A stretch of DNA of 64,000 bases, from contig JAFGMV010000053.1 in the NCBI GenBank assembly GCA_016927315.1, positions 1 through 64,000 on the forward strand, read 5' to 3'. The position numbers were made by a program, and so were the translations under genes. This DNA is from Anaerolineales bacterium (GTDB taxonomy: Bacteria > Chloroflexota > Anaerolineae > Anaerolineales > Villigracilaceae). Shown here one piece after another: positions 16,729-25,158 of this stretch; position 1 is the first letter of the stretch; every line of letters begins with the position of its first letter. Below the pieces are notes generated by a model. It was not told where the DNA came from and did no database searches. It saw only the letters and a program-made list of their open reading frames with translations.

Positions 16729-16754
16729 CGCCCATTTTTGACGCCCATTTTTGA
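16729..16754. repeat. 13-base tandem duplication
   Basis: CGCCCATTTTTGA occurs twice back to back, ending two bases before the -35 of the rplI promoter. Confidence 0.85.
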
Positions 16755-16755
16755 T

Positions 16756-16784
16756 TTGACGTCCCCAGGAGCCTCTGATACAAT
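16756..16784 (+). promoter_or_regulatory. Promoter of rplI
   Basis: TTGACG (16756-16761), 17 bases, TACAAT (16779-16784). Transcription would start near 16791, about 53 bases before the rplI ATG. Confidence 0.75.
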
Positions 16785-16843
16785 ATTCCGCTGGAGCGTT
16801 GTACCCTTCGCTCCTTAATTTTTGAAAGAAAGGGCTTGTAAAA

Positions 16844-17479
16844 ATGAAAGTACTATTGATTAAGGACGTTTACAAATTGGGGCGCGCCGGTGACATCAAA
16901 CGTGTTGCCGCCGGGTATGGTCGCAACTACCTGCTTCCGGAAGGCCTGGCAATCCTGGCCACCCCGGGAGCCATAAAACAGGCAGACAAAATCCGTGCCC
17001 AGGCCGAGATCCACCGGGCACAACTCAACGAAGAGCTCAAAGATCTTGCTGGCCAGATCTCTGGCCTGACCCTGAGTTTCCCAGTTCGGGCGAGTGAGAC
17101 CGGCAAGCTGTATGGATCGATTACTGCAAAAGAAATTGCAGAACACATCCAGGAAAAAACACGCTTCGAAATAAAGCGCCAGCAGCTTGAGATGCAGCCG
17201 ATCCGTTCTCTGGGTGAGCATATAATTGGTGTGCGCCTGACCATGGACCTGGTACCTGAGGTCAGGGTTTTGGTCCACCGTGAAGGTGAATCACCCGAAA
17301 GTGCGGTGGAAATTGGAGAACAGGAGCCCGAGGGCTTGAGCATTGCTGAAGCAGTCGTTGAACTCGAGCCACAAACAGACGAGGAAGCTCCTGCAGCTGA
17401 AACTGCCGAAACTGTTGAGGCGGTAGAACCCGCAGTCGAACAATCGGCAGAAGAAACCAGCGACGAAACCGAAAACTAA
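16844..17479 (+). CDS. rplI: Ribosomal protein bL9 with acidic C-terminal tail
   Basis: Residues 1-150 are bL9: MKVLLIKDVYKLGRAGDIKR, then GYGRNYLLPEGLAILAT, and the C-terminal domain with GKLYGSIT and IRSLGEHIIGVRL. Typical bL9 is about 150 residues; this one has 211. The extra 60 residues are very acidic and Ala/Thr/Val-rich (many Glu, no hydrophobic core), so probably disordered. AGAAAGGG lies upstream of the ATG. It is the first gene of a run with the RodZ-like protein and rimO, separated by a large hairpin. Confidence 0.95.
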   Translation: MKVLLIKDVYKLGRAGDIKRVAAGYGRNYLLPEGLAILATPGAIKQADKIRAQAEIHRAQLNEELKDLAGQISGLTLSFPVRASETGKLYGSITAKEIAEHIQEKTRFEIKRQQLEMQPIRSLGEHIIGVRLTMDLVPEVRVLVHREGESPESAVEIGEQEPEGLSIAEAVVELEPQTDEEAPAAETAETVEAVEPAVEQSAEETSDETEN

Positions 17480-17507
17480 CCACCCATCCTTCCCACGAAT
17501 GAAGCGC

Positions 17508-17546
17508 CATCACCGGTTCATCTCACCCCAAGGGGAACCGGTGATG
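17508..17546 (+). terminator. Hairpin after rplI
   Basis: CATCACCGGTTC/GAACCGGTGATG, a perfect 12-bp stem with a 15-base loop. Only a short T-rich stretch (TTCTGTT) follows, so it may be a leaky terminator or an mRNA stabiliser between rplI and the next gene. Confidence 0.55.
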
Positions 17547-17562
17547 TTCTGTTAAGGGAATT

Positions 17563-19233
17563 ATGCCAGAAACGATTGGGCAAATACTCAAGAAAGCACG
17601 CGAGGCACGCGTTCTGACGCTTAACAAAGCGTCTGAACTGACTTGCATCCGCCCGATTTTCCTGGAAGCACTTGAGGAAGATGATTACTCAGCGATGGCC
17701 TCAGTTGCCCAGGGACGTGGATTCCTGCGCATGTACGCTGAATTTCTCGAACTGGATATCGACCAGGTTCTGGAAGAACTACGACGGAACAACGAAAGTG
17801 TTGAACCGGAGATCATTGGTCCAATCGAATCCGATCGGGAAGTTAACCTGGAACCAATGATTGAGTTGAAAGATGAACCAGAAAATGAAGAAACTGCCGT
17901 AGAAGAAAAAACGCCTTTCTGGAAAAGCCTGCTGCCGCGCATCTCCTGGCCAGAAAAAACATCCGGTGAAGTAGCTATTGAGGAAACAGTACAACCATCT
18001 CAAACTGAAGAATTGTTGGAACCAGAAACACCGGAACCGGAAACGGCGGCCGGTATGCTCGGCGAAACAACCGGAGAACTTATTCTCAGAAGCAGGTGGG
18101 AACAACTCAGCGATCATGCCAATGCACTCTTACGAGGCCAGGCAAACTATTGGAGTAAACGGCTCGAGCCGGTGAGCAGCCTGTTCGACAGGTCTCCGGT
18201 TGATCCGGAACCGGAACTTGAAGTAAAGGCCGCAAAATACGGGCCAGCACTTCCCGAATTTCCCTTTACCCGATTGGAGCACTCGCCCACACGCACTTCC
18301 CAGTTAATCTTCAAGCAGATTGGTATCGATCTACGGCTACAAAGAGAGATGCTCAGCCTGACAATCAATGAAGTTGAACGGCATATACATATACGAACAC
18401 AATTGCTGCAGGCGCTGGAAGATGGTAATTTTGAAGGGCTGCCCTCGACAGTACAAACCCAAGGGATCCTGGCAAATTACGCCAATTTCCTTGGAATGGA
18501 CAGTGACGCCCTGCTGCTGCATTTTGCTGATGGGCTGCAAAAAAGGCGCCTTGAACGGTATCCCGAACAGAACAGACAGACCAAGAGAGAAATGCCGCTC
18601 AAACAAAACAGGTTCAGTTTGCGAAGTCTGGCAACTACAGACCTGATCTTTGGCGCCGGTATCATCATCTTGCTGACTGCATTTGCCATCTGGCAGGCAA
18701 TCGAAATCTCTTCCATTCAACGTGCACAAAACATTGAACCGACCGTACCTTCTATATCAGATGTGTTATTAGCAACAGCAGGTCCCGGTGAAGTCATTGA
18801 TGCGACCGCCACCCAGGCACAACAGGCTGTATTCGGTGATGAAATCGAAAACCCTGCCGAAGCCCCCGAAGATATTCCAGATGAAGCCGCCAATGTGATC
18901 ATTAACCTGGTCGCGGTTGAAAGAGCCTGGGTAAGGGTGACTGTTGATGGAGAAATCAAATTTGAGGGCCGCGTCCAACCAGATACAGCTTATGCCTTTG
19001 AAGCCCAAGAACAGGTAACCGTACTGACCGGGAACGCCGCGGCAATCCGGATAACGTACAATCAAAGGGAATTAGGGCTCCTGGGCAGCTATGGTGAGAT
19101 CGCTGAAGCCGTTTTTACCATCAACGGGATCTTAACCCCAACCCCGCAGCCAACTGCCACCGCAACGGCTACCGCGCCGGTGACGGTCACACCGACCAAT
19201 ACACAAAGGTCAACCCCAACGGCTGAAGAGTAA
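17563..19233 (+). CDS. RodZ-like membrane protein with two HTH domains
   Basis: A 556-residue protein. Two HTH_25/RodZ-type helix-turn-helix domains are present: residues about 3-70 (IGQILKKAREARVLTLNKAS, then GRGFLRMYAEFLELD) and about 248-320 (IGIDLRLQREMLSLTINEVE, then TQGILANYANFLGMD). An acidic linker joins them, one membrane helix follows (about 364-386, LIFGAGIIILLTAFAIWQAI), then an extracellular DUF4115-like domain (about 430-515) and a Pro/Thr tail. Ordinary RodZ, which links MreB to the membrane and supports cell shape, has a single HTH of about 70 residues. The second copy is unusual. Start ATG follows TAAGGGAATT. rimO begins 16 bases after the stop. Confidence 0.88.
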   Translation: MPETIGQILKKAREARVLTLNKASELTCIRPIFLEALEEDDYSAMASVAQGRGFLRMYAEFLELDIDQVLEELRRNNESVEPEIIGPIESDREVNLEPMIELKDEPENEETAVEEKTPFWKSLLPRISWPEKTSGEVAIEETVQPSQTEELLEPETPEPETAAGMLGETTGELILRSRWEQLSDHANALLRGQANYWSKRLEPVSSLFDRSPVDPEPELEVKAAKYGPALPEFPFTRLEHSPTRTSQLIFKQIGIDLRLQREMLSLTINEVERHIHIRTQLLQALEDGNFEGLPSTVQTQGILANYANFLGMDSDALLLHFADGLQKRRLERYPEQNRQTKREMPLKQNRFSLRSLATTDLIFGAGIIILLTAFAIWQAIEISSIQRAQNIEPTVPSISDVLLATAGPGEVIDATATQAQQAVFGDEIENPAEAPEDIPDEAANVIINLVAVERAWVRVTVDGEIKFEGRVQPDTAYAFEAQEQVTVLTGNAAAIRITYNQRELGLLGSYGEIAEAVFTINGILTPTPQPTATATATAPVTVTPTNTQRSTPTAEE

Positions 19234-19249
19234 ATTTCCGGGTAAATGA

Positions 19250-20626
19250 ATGACAGAAACGAAAACCTTCCATCTGGTATCCCTTGGCTGCGCCAAAAAC
19301 ACGGTTGATTCGGATTCCATGGCCCAACTGCTGCTGCAGGATGGTTATGAGATGGTTGAAACGCCGGAAGAGGCGGGGGTGCTGATCGTCAATACTTGCG
19401 GATTTATTGGCCCGGCAAAAGAAGAGTCGATCAATACCCTGGGAAACCTGGCCAGGGTGAAACAACCCGGACAACTCCTGATTGCAGCCGGCTGCCTGAC
19501 CCAACGTTATGGGGTTGAAGTAGCCAGCCGTGTCGCCGGGATCGATGGCATCCTTGGCACCCGGCGCTGGATGGACATTGTCAGGGTCGTCAGCAAACTG
19601 CGCCAGAGCCCTCACCCAAAACCTGTCTACCACTTGCCCGAAGAAGTCAAAACAGTTGGGACCGATGAACAAGGAGTTGTACGGGCCAGCCTGGAAGGCG
19701 CCAGCGCTTACTTGAAGATTGCGGATGGCTGCCGACGGCCATGTGCCTTTTGTGCCATTCCGTTGATCAAAGGAACCACAGTCAGCCGCCCGGTGGACCG
19801 CATCCTGGAGGAAGCCCGGCTGCTGCAGGATGAAGGTGTTCGTGAACTGATCCTTATAGCGCAGGACACGACCGATTACGGCCACGACCTGGGGATGAAG
19901 GATGGTCTGGCAGTTCTGCTTGAAAACCTGACCAGCACAGCGCCCGGGATAGACTGGATTCGGATCATGTACGCTTATCCGGGTTATATTACCGAGCGCC
20001 TGATCGATGTAATGACCACTCAGAAAAAAATCCTCCCCTACCTGGACATCCCCCTGCAGCATGCGCATCCTGAAATGCTGCGCCGGATGCACCGCCCAGC
20101 CAACATGGATTGGGTCTACCGGACACTGGATAAGATGCGCTCGGCCATGCCAGAACTGGCAATTCGTTCTACATTCATTGTAGGCTACCCGGGTGAAACC
20201 GAGACAGAATTCCAGGCTCTGGTAGATTTTATCGATGAAGTCCGGCTGGATCGTGTCGGCGCGTTCAAGTTTTCCTTCGAACCCGGTACATCCAGTGAAC
20301 CGCTTGGGGATCCGGTTCCTGAAGAAATCAAGGAAGAACGCTACCAGAGATTGATGGAACGCCAGCAGGCCATCTCGCTGCAGGTCAATCAATCCCTGGT
20401 TGGAAAAAACCTTGATATCCTGGTCGATGGATTTGGCGAAAACCTTTCAATTGGCCGCTCGTACCGTGACGCCCCAGAGATCGACGGCCTGGTCCTGGTC
20501 GAGGGCTGCGAACTGGAGGTCGGCCAGATCGCGCCGGTGCGAATTACCGGCGCGATGGTCTATGATCTGACGGCTGTACCGGTGAACCAACCACTTCAGC
20601 AGGAGTATGTTGGTCACGATATATAG
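19250..20626 (+). CDS. rimO: Ribosomal protein uS12 methylthiotransferase RimO
   Basis: A 458-residue radical SAM methylthiotransferase. The N-terminal domain has the three Fe-S cysteines in LGCAKNTVDSD, VNTCGFI and AAGCLTQRY. The radical SAM motif CRRPCAFC is followed by AIPLIKG, as in RimO rather than MiaB. A TRAM domain lies at about 375-440. RimO adds a methylthio group to an Asp of ribosomal protein uS12, using SAM and its two [4Fe-4S] clusters. Its position behind rplI and the RodZ-like gene suggests one transcript. Length fits the family. Confidence 0.95.
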   Translation: MTETKTFHLVSLGCAKNTVDSDSMAQLLLQDGYEMVETPEEAGVLIVNTCGFIGPAKEESINTLGNLARVKQPGQLLIAAGCLTQRYGVEVASRVAGIDGILGTRRWMDIVRVVSKLRQSPHPKPVYHLPEEVKTVGTDEQGVVRASLEGASAYLKIADGCRRPCAFCAIPLIKGTTVSRPVDRILEEARLLQDEGVRELILIAQDTTDYGHDLGMKDGLAVLLENLTSTAPGIDWIRIMYAYPGYITERLIDVMTTQKKILPYLDIPLQHAHPEMLRRMHRPANMDWVYRTLDKMRSAMPELAIRSTFIVGYPGETETEFQALVDFIDEVRLDRVGAFKFSFEPGTSSEPLGDPVPEEIKEERYQRLMERQQAISLQVNQSLVGKNLDILVDGFGENLSIGRSYRDAPEIDGLVLVEGCELEVGQIAPVRITGAMVYDLTAVPVNQPLQQEYVGHDI

Positions 20627-20662
20627 CCGGGTAATTTGAAGTACTGCCTCCTGGGCGCACAT

Positions 20663-20691
20663 AAAAACGGACCGGTTCTCTTCCCGGTCCG
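20663..20691. terminator. Terminator between rimO and the oxidoreductase gene
   Basis: CGGACCGG/CCGGTCCG, 8-bp stem. On the minus strand it is followed by TTTTT (20663-20667) and serves the oxidoreductase; on the plus strand CTGCTCTTT follows, so it may also stop rimO. Confidence 0.8.
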
Positions 20692-20712
20692 CTGCTCTTT
20701 ACCAATGCGGGA

Positions 20713-21885
20713 CTAGCACTTTATCCACTGCCCATTGGCAATACTGGATTCAATGACCTTATTCACGAACTTTACACCCAACAGGCCATCATACGAATTC
20801 GGGAAATGCAAAGCCAGCGGATCAGCTTCCTGACCTGATCGGCGGGCGGCGATCGCCTCGGCAGCATCCGAGTACAGATTGGCAAACCCTTCGGGGAATC
20901 CTTCCGGGTGACCCGCTACGATCCGGCTGGAACGCGCCGCCAGGGGCATGGTACCGGGTCCATTCGGCGTCCGTAGTTCAACCGGTGCGTGCAGTGGTTT
21001 GAAGGTCAGCAATTGGGGCAGTTCCTGCATCCATTCGAGGCTCCCCTTTGTGCCGCTGACACGGATGCGCAGGCAGTTCTCTACGCCGGCAGCCGCCTGG
21101 GTAACCCAGAAGCTCCCGCGGGCGCCATTTTCGAAGCGCAGGAGGGCCCCGGCATAATCATGGACCACCCGCCCGGGGACAATCGCCCCTGCCTCGGCAG
21201 CGACCTCATCGACATTCAAACCGGTGATAAAACGGACAAGGTTGTGGGCATGCGTACCAATGTCGCCCATCACCAAGGACGGCCCTCCCCGCACCGGATC
21301 ATATCGCCAGGGAACTTCGCCATTCGGGTCGGGATCATCTTCATCCGCCTTGCCTCCCTGAACATACTCAACCTGTACCAACCTGATCGTCCCCAGCTGC
21401 CCGGCCTCCAGCATGGATTTTGCCTGCCTGACCATCGGGTAGCCGGTATAGTTATGGGTCAGGCAGAAGACCAGGCCGGAATCGAGAACCTGCTGGTGCA
21501 ATGCTTCCGCTTCGTCGAGGGTATTGGTCATCGGCTTATCACAGATAACATCAAACCCGTTCTCCAGCGCAGCCGAGGCATACAGGTAATGGCTGTCGTT
21601 GGGGGTCATAATTGCAATGACATCCGCCTGGTCCTCCCGGGCGGCTTCTGCCCTGATCAGTTCCAGCCCATCTTTATACGCACGCTCTTCGTGCAACCCC
21701 AGTTCGAGGCCGGCCTGCCTTGCCCGCTCCGGGTTTGAAGACAAAGCCCCGGCCACCAGCTCATAACGATCATCCATCCGGGCCGCCTGACGATGCATTT
21801 CTCCAATGAAAGACCCTGGCCCGCCGCCGATCACGGCCAGGCGAAGCCTGCGTCCCAACATGTTGATGACAGGATGTAGTAACAT
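20713..21885 (-). CDS. Gfo/Idh/MocA-family NAD(P)-dependent oxidoreductase
   Basis: A 390-residue protein. Rossmann domain with LAVIGGGPGSFIGEMHRQAA at about 16-36, the family ExP-like motif as VICDKPMTN (about 115-123), and a C-terminal alpha/beta domain with VEYVQGGK, GGPSLVMGDIGTHAHNLVRF carrying the catalytic Asp/His, and PEGFANLYSDAAEAI. Such enzymes oxidise or reduce sugars and cyclitols; similar sequences are often annotated as inositol 2-dehydrogenase-like. The substrate here is unknown. The start is uncertain: MLLHPVINM or the internal ATG nine residues later. It is the second gene of a minus-strand pair with the UPF0303 gene. Confidence 0.88.
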   Translation of the reverse strand: MLLHPVINMLGRRLRLAVIGGGPGSFIGEMHRQAARMDDRYELVAGALSSNPERARQAGLELGLHEERAYKDGLELIRAEAAREDQADVIAIMTPNDSHYLYASAALENGFDVICDKPMTNTLDEAEALHQQVLDSGLVFCLTHNYTGYPMVRQAKSMLEAGQLGTIRLVQVEYVQGGKADEDDPDPNGEVPWRYDPVRGGPSLVMGDIGTHAHNLVRFITGLNVDEVAAEAGAIVPGRVVHDYAGALLRFENGARGSFWVTQAAAGVENCLRIRVSGTKGSLEWMQELPQLLTFKPLHAPVELRTPNGPGTMPLAARSSRIVAGHPEGFPEGFANLYSDAAEAIAARRSGQEADPLALHFPNSYDGLLGVKFVNKVIESSIANGQWIKC

Positions 21886-21901
21886 TTTTTCACTCCTTCT
21901 C

Positions 21902-22360
21902 TCAGGTTAGATTTTCCCGTATGGCCTTCACAACCAGCTTGTGATCTTCTTCCTGCGGCAAACCCGAGACAGTGATCGTCCCGATCATCCCCGTTCCCTT
22001 CAGGATCACCGGGAAACAGCCGCCGTGGGGAGCATATTCACTTTCAGGCAATAAATAGACTTCCTCAATCGATTTTCCCAGGCTCTTCAAATACTGCCCA
22101 AGATAAAAAGAACTGTGTCCAAAGCGATAGACCAGGCGAACTTTGCGCTGGATCCAATCATCGTTATCGATTGAAGTTCCGGGACGGCTGGCATGAAAAA
22201 GCTGGTGACCGGCTCGGGTTACATCAACTGTTATCGGCAGGTTTTCTTTTCGGGCATAGTCCACCAGCCAGGTACCAATCTGCCAGGCGGTTTCTTCATT
22301 AAACTTACTGAACTGAAGGTCTTGTTCTTCCACCAGCAGGGCATCCAAAATCTTTTTCAT
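21902..22360 (-). CDS. UPF0303 / GlcG-HbpS-like protein
   Basis: A 152-residue single-domain protein of the UPF0303 family, related to the GlcG/HbpS fold. Characteristic stretches are FNEETAWQIGTWLVDYA, ITVDVTRAGHQLFHA, PGTSIDNDDWIQRKVR and YAPHGGCFPV, GTITVSGLPQEEDH. Some relatives bind haem or are annotated as haem-degrading; the biochemical role of this branch is unsettled. It sits 16 bases before the Gfo/Idh/MocA gene in the same direction, so the two likely serve one pathway. Confidence 0.88.
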   Translation of the reverse strand: MKKILDALLVEEQDLQFSKFNEETAWQIGTWLVDYARKENLPITVDVTRAGHQLFHASRPGTSIDNDDWIQRKVRLVYRFGHSSFYLGQYLKSLGKSIEEVYLLPESEYAPHGGCFPVILKGTGMIGTITVSGLPQEEDHKLVVKAIRENLT

Positions 22361-22487
22361 CTTATCTCCTAACCATTATCCAGGTAAATACCACGATCAT
22401 ATGATCAACTTCATTATAACCAAGTAGGGTAAGCGCATTTGGATTATTTACAGTCAAAAACAAGAGTGAACTGTCATTGCAAAGGCA

Positions 22488-22516
22488 TTAACCCGAAGCA
22501 ATGACATCGTTATAAT
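22488..22516 (+). promoter_or_regulatory. Possible promoter
   Basis: TTAACC (22488-22493), 17 bases, TATAAT (22511-22516). A second candidate, the extended -10 TGCTATACT at 22585-22593, is nearer to the TPR gene and could be the main start. Confidence 0.5.
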
Positions 22517-22636
22517 GGGTAATTTTTTTCTAATGCGATTACCCTATTAACCAAGTAACTTAATCCAGATTAACTTCAAGGGCGTGCTATACTTAATCGT
22601 CGTCGTACACGTTTACCCTCACCTATCCAGACGCCT

Positions 22637-23527
22637 ATGAATAACCAGACAAAAGAATTTCAATCAGCTGTACTGGCAATGAAACAGGGGCAGCCTGCTG
22701 AGGCGCGTGCAATCCTAAAAGGGCTGATTGCGCAAAACCCTCGTGATGTCAAGGCATGGTTTTTATTCGCACACGTTGCCCAGAAAAAAGAGCACGCTGT
22801 CCAGTGCCTGGAAAATGTTCTCAAGTTGGATCCTCAAAATAAGGCAGCCCGTCAGAAGCTGGATCAACTTCAAGGGAGACTCTCTTCGTCCCCGCAACAA
22901 GCCAGCCAGGAAAACCCTGTTGCTCCAATTCCCAATCAACTCCCGGAGCAGAAACAATTATCTTCACCAGGTTCAGGAGGATCCGATCCATCCAACCCTG
23001 CGGGCAGAAAGAACACGACAACCGAAAAACGTGAACAAAAGGGGTCCCGAACGCTTATTTACATTGTAGGAGCAGCTGCTTTCCTGCTCTTCTGCTGCAT
23101 TGGCGCCGCTCTTGCAGCCGCCTCCCAGGGTGAAATGAATTTCACTTCACCTGGCTCCACTTCACAGCCAACTGTCTCCCCGCAAATAATCTATAACGTC
23201 ATCCAGACCAACCTCAACGCTGCCAACACTGAAAACATCAATCTATACATGTCAACAATCCACTCAAAAAGTCCGGTCTACAATGATACCCTGTCAACAT
23301 TGCAGGAAGCGTTCCAGTTGTATGATCTGCGCTACACCCTGGTCAAGGCAGATATCATCGAACAATCCCAAAATGAGGTCAGGGTTTCTTATGTGCTGCT
23401 GACGCAGAAGCTGCGCGGACCTGATTTCCGAAATAACAAGGTCTCTGGTGTGATGATTTTACGACCAGACGATGGGGTATGGAAAATCTACAACCAGACT
23501 GTCGATGATGTAGATTACCTGGATTAA
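22637..23527 (+). CDS. TPR-containing membrane protein with extracellular domain
   Basis: A 296-residue protein. Residues about 1-75 are a tetratricopeptide-like unit (MKQGQPAEARAILKGLIAQN and WFLFAHVAQKKEHAVQCLEN). A Ser/Pro/Gln-rich linker (75-133) leads to one membrane helix (about 137-160, LIYIVGAAAFLLFCCIGAAL). The C-terminal domain (about 180-296) looks like an NTF2/DUF4878-type fold, with YMSTIHSKSPVYNDTL and a final GVWKIYNQTVDDVDYLD. TPR inside and a sensor-like domain outside suggest a scaffold role, but no substrate is known. Common architecture in Chloroflexota (from memory). Confidence 0.78.
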   Translation: MNNQTKEFQSAVLAMKQGQPAEARAILKGLIAQNPRDVKAWFLFAHVAQKKEHAVQCLENVLKLDPQNKAARQKLDQLQGRLSSSPQQASQENPVAPIPNQLPEQKQLSSPGSGGSDPSNPAGRKNTTTEKREQKGSRTLIYIVGAAAFLLFCCIGAALAAASQGEMNFTSPGSTSQPTVSPQIIYNVIQTNLNAANTENINLYMSTIHSKSPVYNDTLSTLQEAFQLYDLRYTLVKADIIEQSQNEVRVSYVLLTQKLRGPDFRNNKVSGVMILRPDDGVWKIYNQTVDDVDYLD

Positions 23528-23590
23528 TTCCTTGACAGTTACAGCATCCCTTGATGTACACACGCCGATTCAATAATGAGGAGAATAATC

Positions 23591-24625
23591 ATGCGCACAT
23601 ATAAACTGGCCTTGATTGGCTTTGGCAATGTTGGTCAGGGGTTCACCCAGATCCTGCGTGACCAATCTGAAAGCTTAGCCCAAAGATTTGGTGCGGAATA
23701 CAAAATCGTCGCGGTCTGTGACAAGCTCAAAGGCAGCCTTTATCATCCGGAAGGTTTGGACCCTGCCCTGTTGTTGGATACCGTCCAGGCTGGTAAAAGT
23801 CTAGAAACACTGAAAACCGAAGCCAGCGGGTGGGACGCCCAGGAGACAATCGCCGGCTGTGGTGCGGATGTGCTGGTTGAGTTAAGCTACACCGATCTAG
23901 AGACCGGCGAACCTGCCGCCAGTCATTTGCGGCAGGCGCTTAAGGCTGGTATGCATGCTGTCACAACCAACAAAGGCCCGATCGCACTGCATTTCCCTGA
24001 GTTATTAAAAATCGCCCGTGAAAATCATGTCCAGGTTGGCATCGAGGGCACCGTTATGAGCGGAACCCCAACCCTGCACCTGGGGCTTGACCTGCTTGCG
24101 GGGGCAGAGGTACAAAAAATACAGGGGATCCTCAACGGGACCACCAACTACATGCTGACCCAGATGGAACAGGGTATCTCCTACGGGGATGTCCTGGCAG
24201 ACGCCCAGGAGAAAGGATATGCCGAGGCAGACCCCACTGGCGACGTTGAAGGATTTGATGCAGCCGGGAAGGTTGTTATTCTGGCGAATGTATTGATGGG
24301 GGCTTCAATTACACTGAATGACGTCGAACGAGAAGGCATCACTGGTTTAACGGTGGACGATATCACTGCCGCACAGGCCGAAGGCCAACGTTGGAAACTG
24401 ATTGCCGGGGTTGAGAAAACCCCTGATAGGATCAAAGCCAGTGTCCGCCCAACCAGGCTGGCCGTTGATCATCCATTAGCCTCAGTGGGAGGTCCTACCA
24501 ATGCAGTCACTTTCACGACTGCCTTGTTGGGTGATGTGACCCTGATCGGTCCCGGTGCTGGACGACTCGCAACGGGATATGCCATTCTATGTGACCTGAT
24601 CTCAATCGATCGTATCACTCAATAA
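23591..24625 (+). CDS. hom: Homoserine dehydrogenase
   Basis: A 344-residue protein. N-terminal Rossmann motif LALIGFGNVGQGF, then VTTNKGPIALH, GTVMSGTPTLHLGLDLLAG, the diagnostic GILNGTTNYMLTQMEQG, and DPTGDVEGFDAAGKVVILAN with catalytic Lys. It reduces aspartate semialdehyde to homoserine for Thr, Met and Ile synthesis. There is no C-terminal ACT domain, so the feedback control of longer forms is absent. An ATG 15 bases upstream is in frame, but GAGGAGAATAATC precedes the ATG at 23591, which I choose. Neighbours are not amino acid genes. Confidence 0.93.
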   Translation: MRTYKLALIGFGNVGQGFTQILRDQSESLAQRFGAEYKIVAVCDKLKGSLYHPEGLDPALLLDTVQAGKSLETLKTEASGWDAQETIAGCGADVLVELSYTDLETGEPAASHLRQALKAGMHAVTTNKGPIALHFPELLKIARENHVQVGIEGTVMSGTPTLHLGLDLLAGAEVQKIQGILNGTTNYMLTQMEQGISYGDVLADAQEKGYAEADPTGDVEGFDAAGKVVILANVLMGASITLNDVEREGITGLTVDDITAAQAEGQRWKLIAGVEKTPDRIKASVRPTRLAVDHPLASVGGPTNAVTFTTALLGDVTLIGPGAGRLATGYAILCDLISIDRITQ

Positions 24626-24658
24626 AGGTAATACCATAAGGCAATATTTGTTCCCGTC

Positions 24659-24788
24659 AAACCAAGGCTTTTTTTTGGGTCTGCCGCGGCGTCCCCTCTC
24701 CCTGAGAGTGATGCTGCGCCAAATACAAATTTTTCCCCTGCCACGTGGAAACTACCACGGAGATTCCCAGAGGACCCAAAACCAAGGC
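24659..24788. other. Structured intergenic element with direct-repeat ends
   Basis: The 110 bases at 24669-24778 are flanked by identical 10-base direct repeats AAACCAAGGC (24659-24668, 24779-24788). Inside, the ends pair as TGGGTC/GACCCA; one inner helix is CGCGGCGTC/GATGCTGCG enclosing TCTC/GAGA, and another is CGTGG/CCACG. This may be a small structured RNA with a closing stem, or a miniature insertion with a 10-base target duplication. It matches no riboswitch or RNA family that I recognise. Orientation is unclear; the eight T at 24669-24676 would end a minus-strand RNA only as an A run, so they do not decide it. Confidence 0.5.
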
Positions 24789-24896
24789 ATCATGGGCGAT
24801 TATAAAAATGTGGTATCATGATTCCACTTGCTCAAAAATTACTGTCGTTATTCTTCATTGCAGAGCAAACAGATTTATTGATAAGGAGAGAATGAA

Positions 24897-25091
24897 ATGC
24901 CCATGCGCTTAGGACCAACTGAATTAATTATTATCCTGATTATCGTCATCCTGCTCTTCGGCATTGGCCGCATTGGCAAGGTTGCCGGTGAATTAGGTAC
25001 TGGTATTCGGGAATTTCAAAAATCATTAAAAGGTGACGGGAAAAAAGGCGAGACAGAAAAAGAATCGGAGTCTGCTGAAAAAGAAGAGTAA
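24897..25091 (+). CDS. tatA: Sec-independent translocase subunit TatA
   Basis: A 64-residue protein. One N-terminal membrane helix (about 8-23, ELIIILIIVILLFGIGRIG) with the FG hinge, then an amphipathic helix (KVAGELGTGIREFQKSL), then a charged tail. This is the TatA/TatE pattern; TatA forms the pore-like assembly that passes folded proteins across the membrane. ATAAGGAGAG lies seven bases before the ATG. No tatC is in the window. A strong terminator follows directly. Confidence 0.93.
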   Translation: MPMRLGPTELIIILIIVILLFGIGRIGKVAGELGTGIREFQKSLKGDGKKGETEKESESAEKEE

Positions 25092-25115
25092 CTTTGTCTC
25101 CTGGCAATCGAATTT

Positions 25116-25151
25116 CCAGGATGTTTCGATTTGAAATGTCCTGGTCTTTTT
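25116..25151 (+). terminator. Terminator of tatA
   Basis: CCAGGATGTTTC/GAAATGTCCTGG, 12-bp stem with two G-T pairs, loop GATTT, then TCTTTTT. Confidence 0.85.
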
Positions 25152-25158
25152 AATTAAC

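Noticed and set aside
19187-20392. A 401-residue minus-strand frame opposite rimO
   Set aside because: It is fully antisense to rimO, has no recognisable domain and is explained by codon bias of the real gene.
24659-24788. 6S RNA, SRP RNA, T-box or a known riboswitch
   Set aside because: None of the conserved cores of these RNAs is visible (for example the GGAAG(C/G) of SRP, the T-box TGGNACCGCG, or TPP and cobalamin boxes). Reported only as an unknown element.
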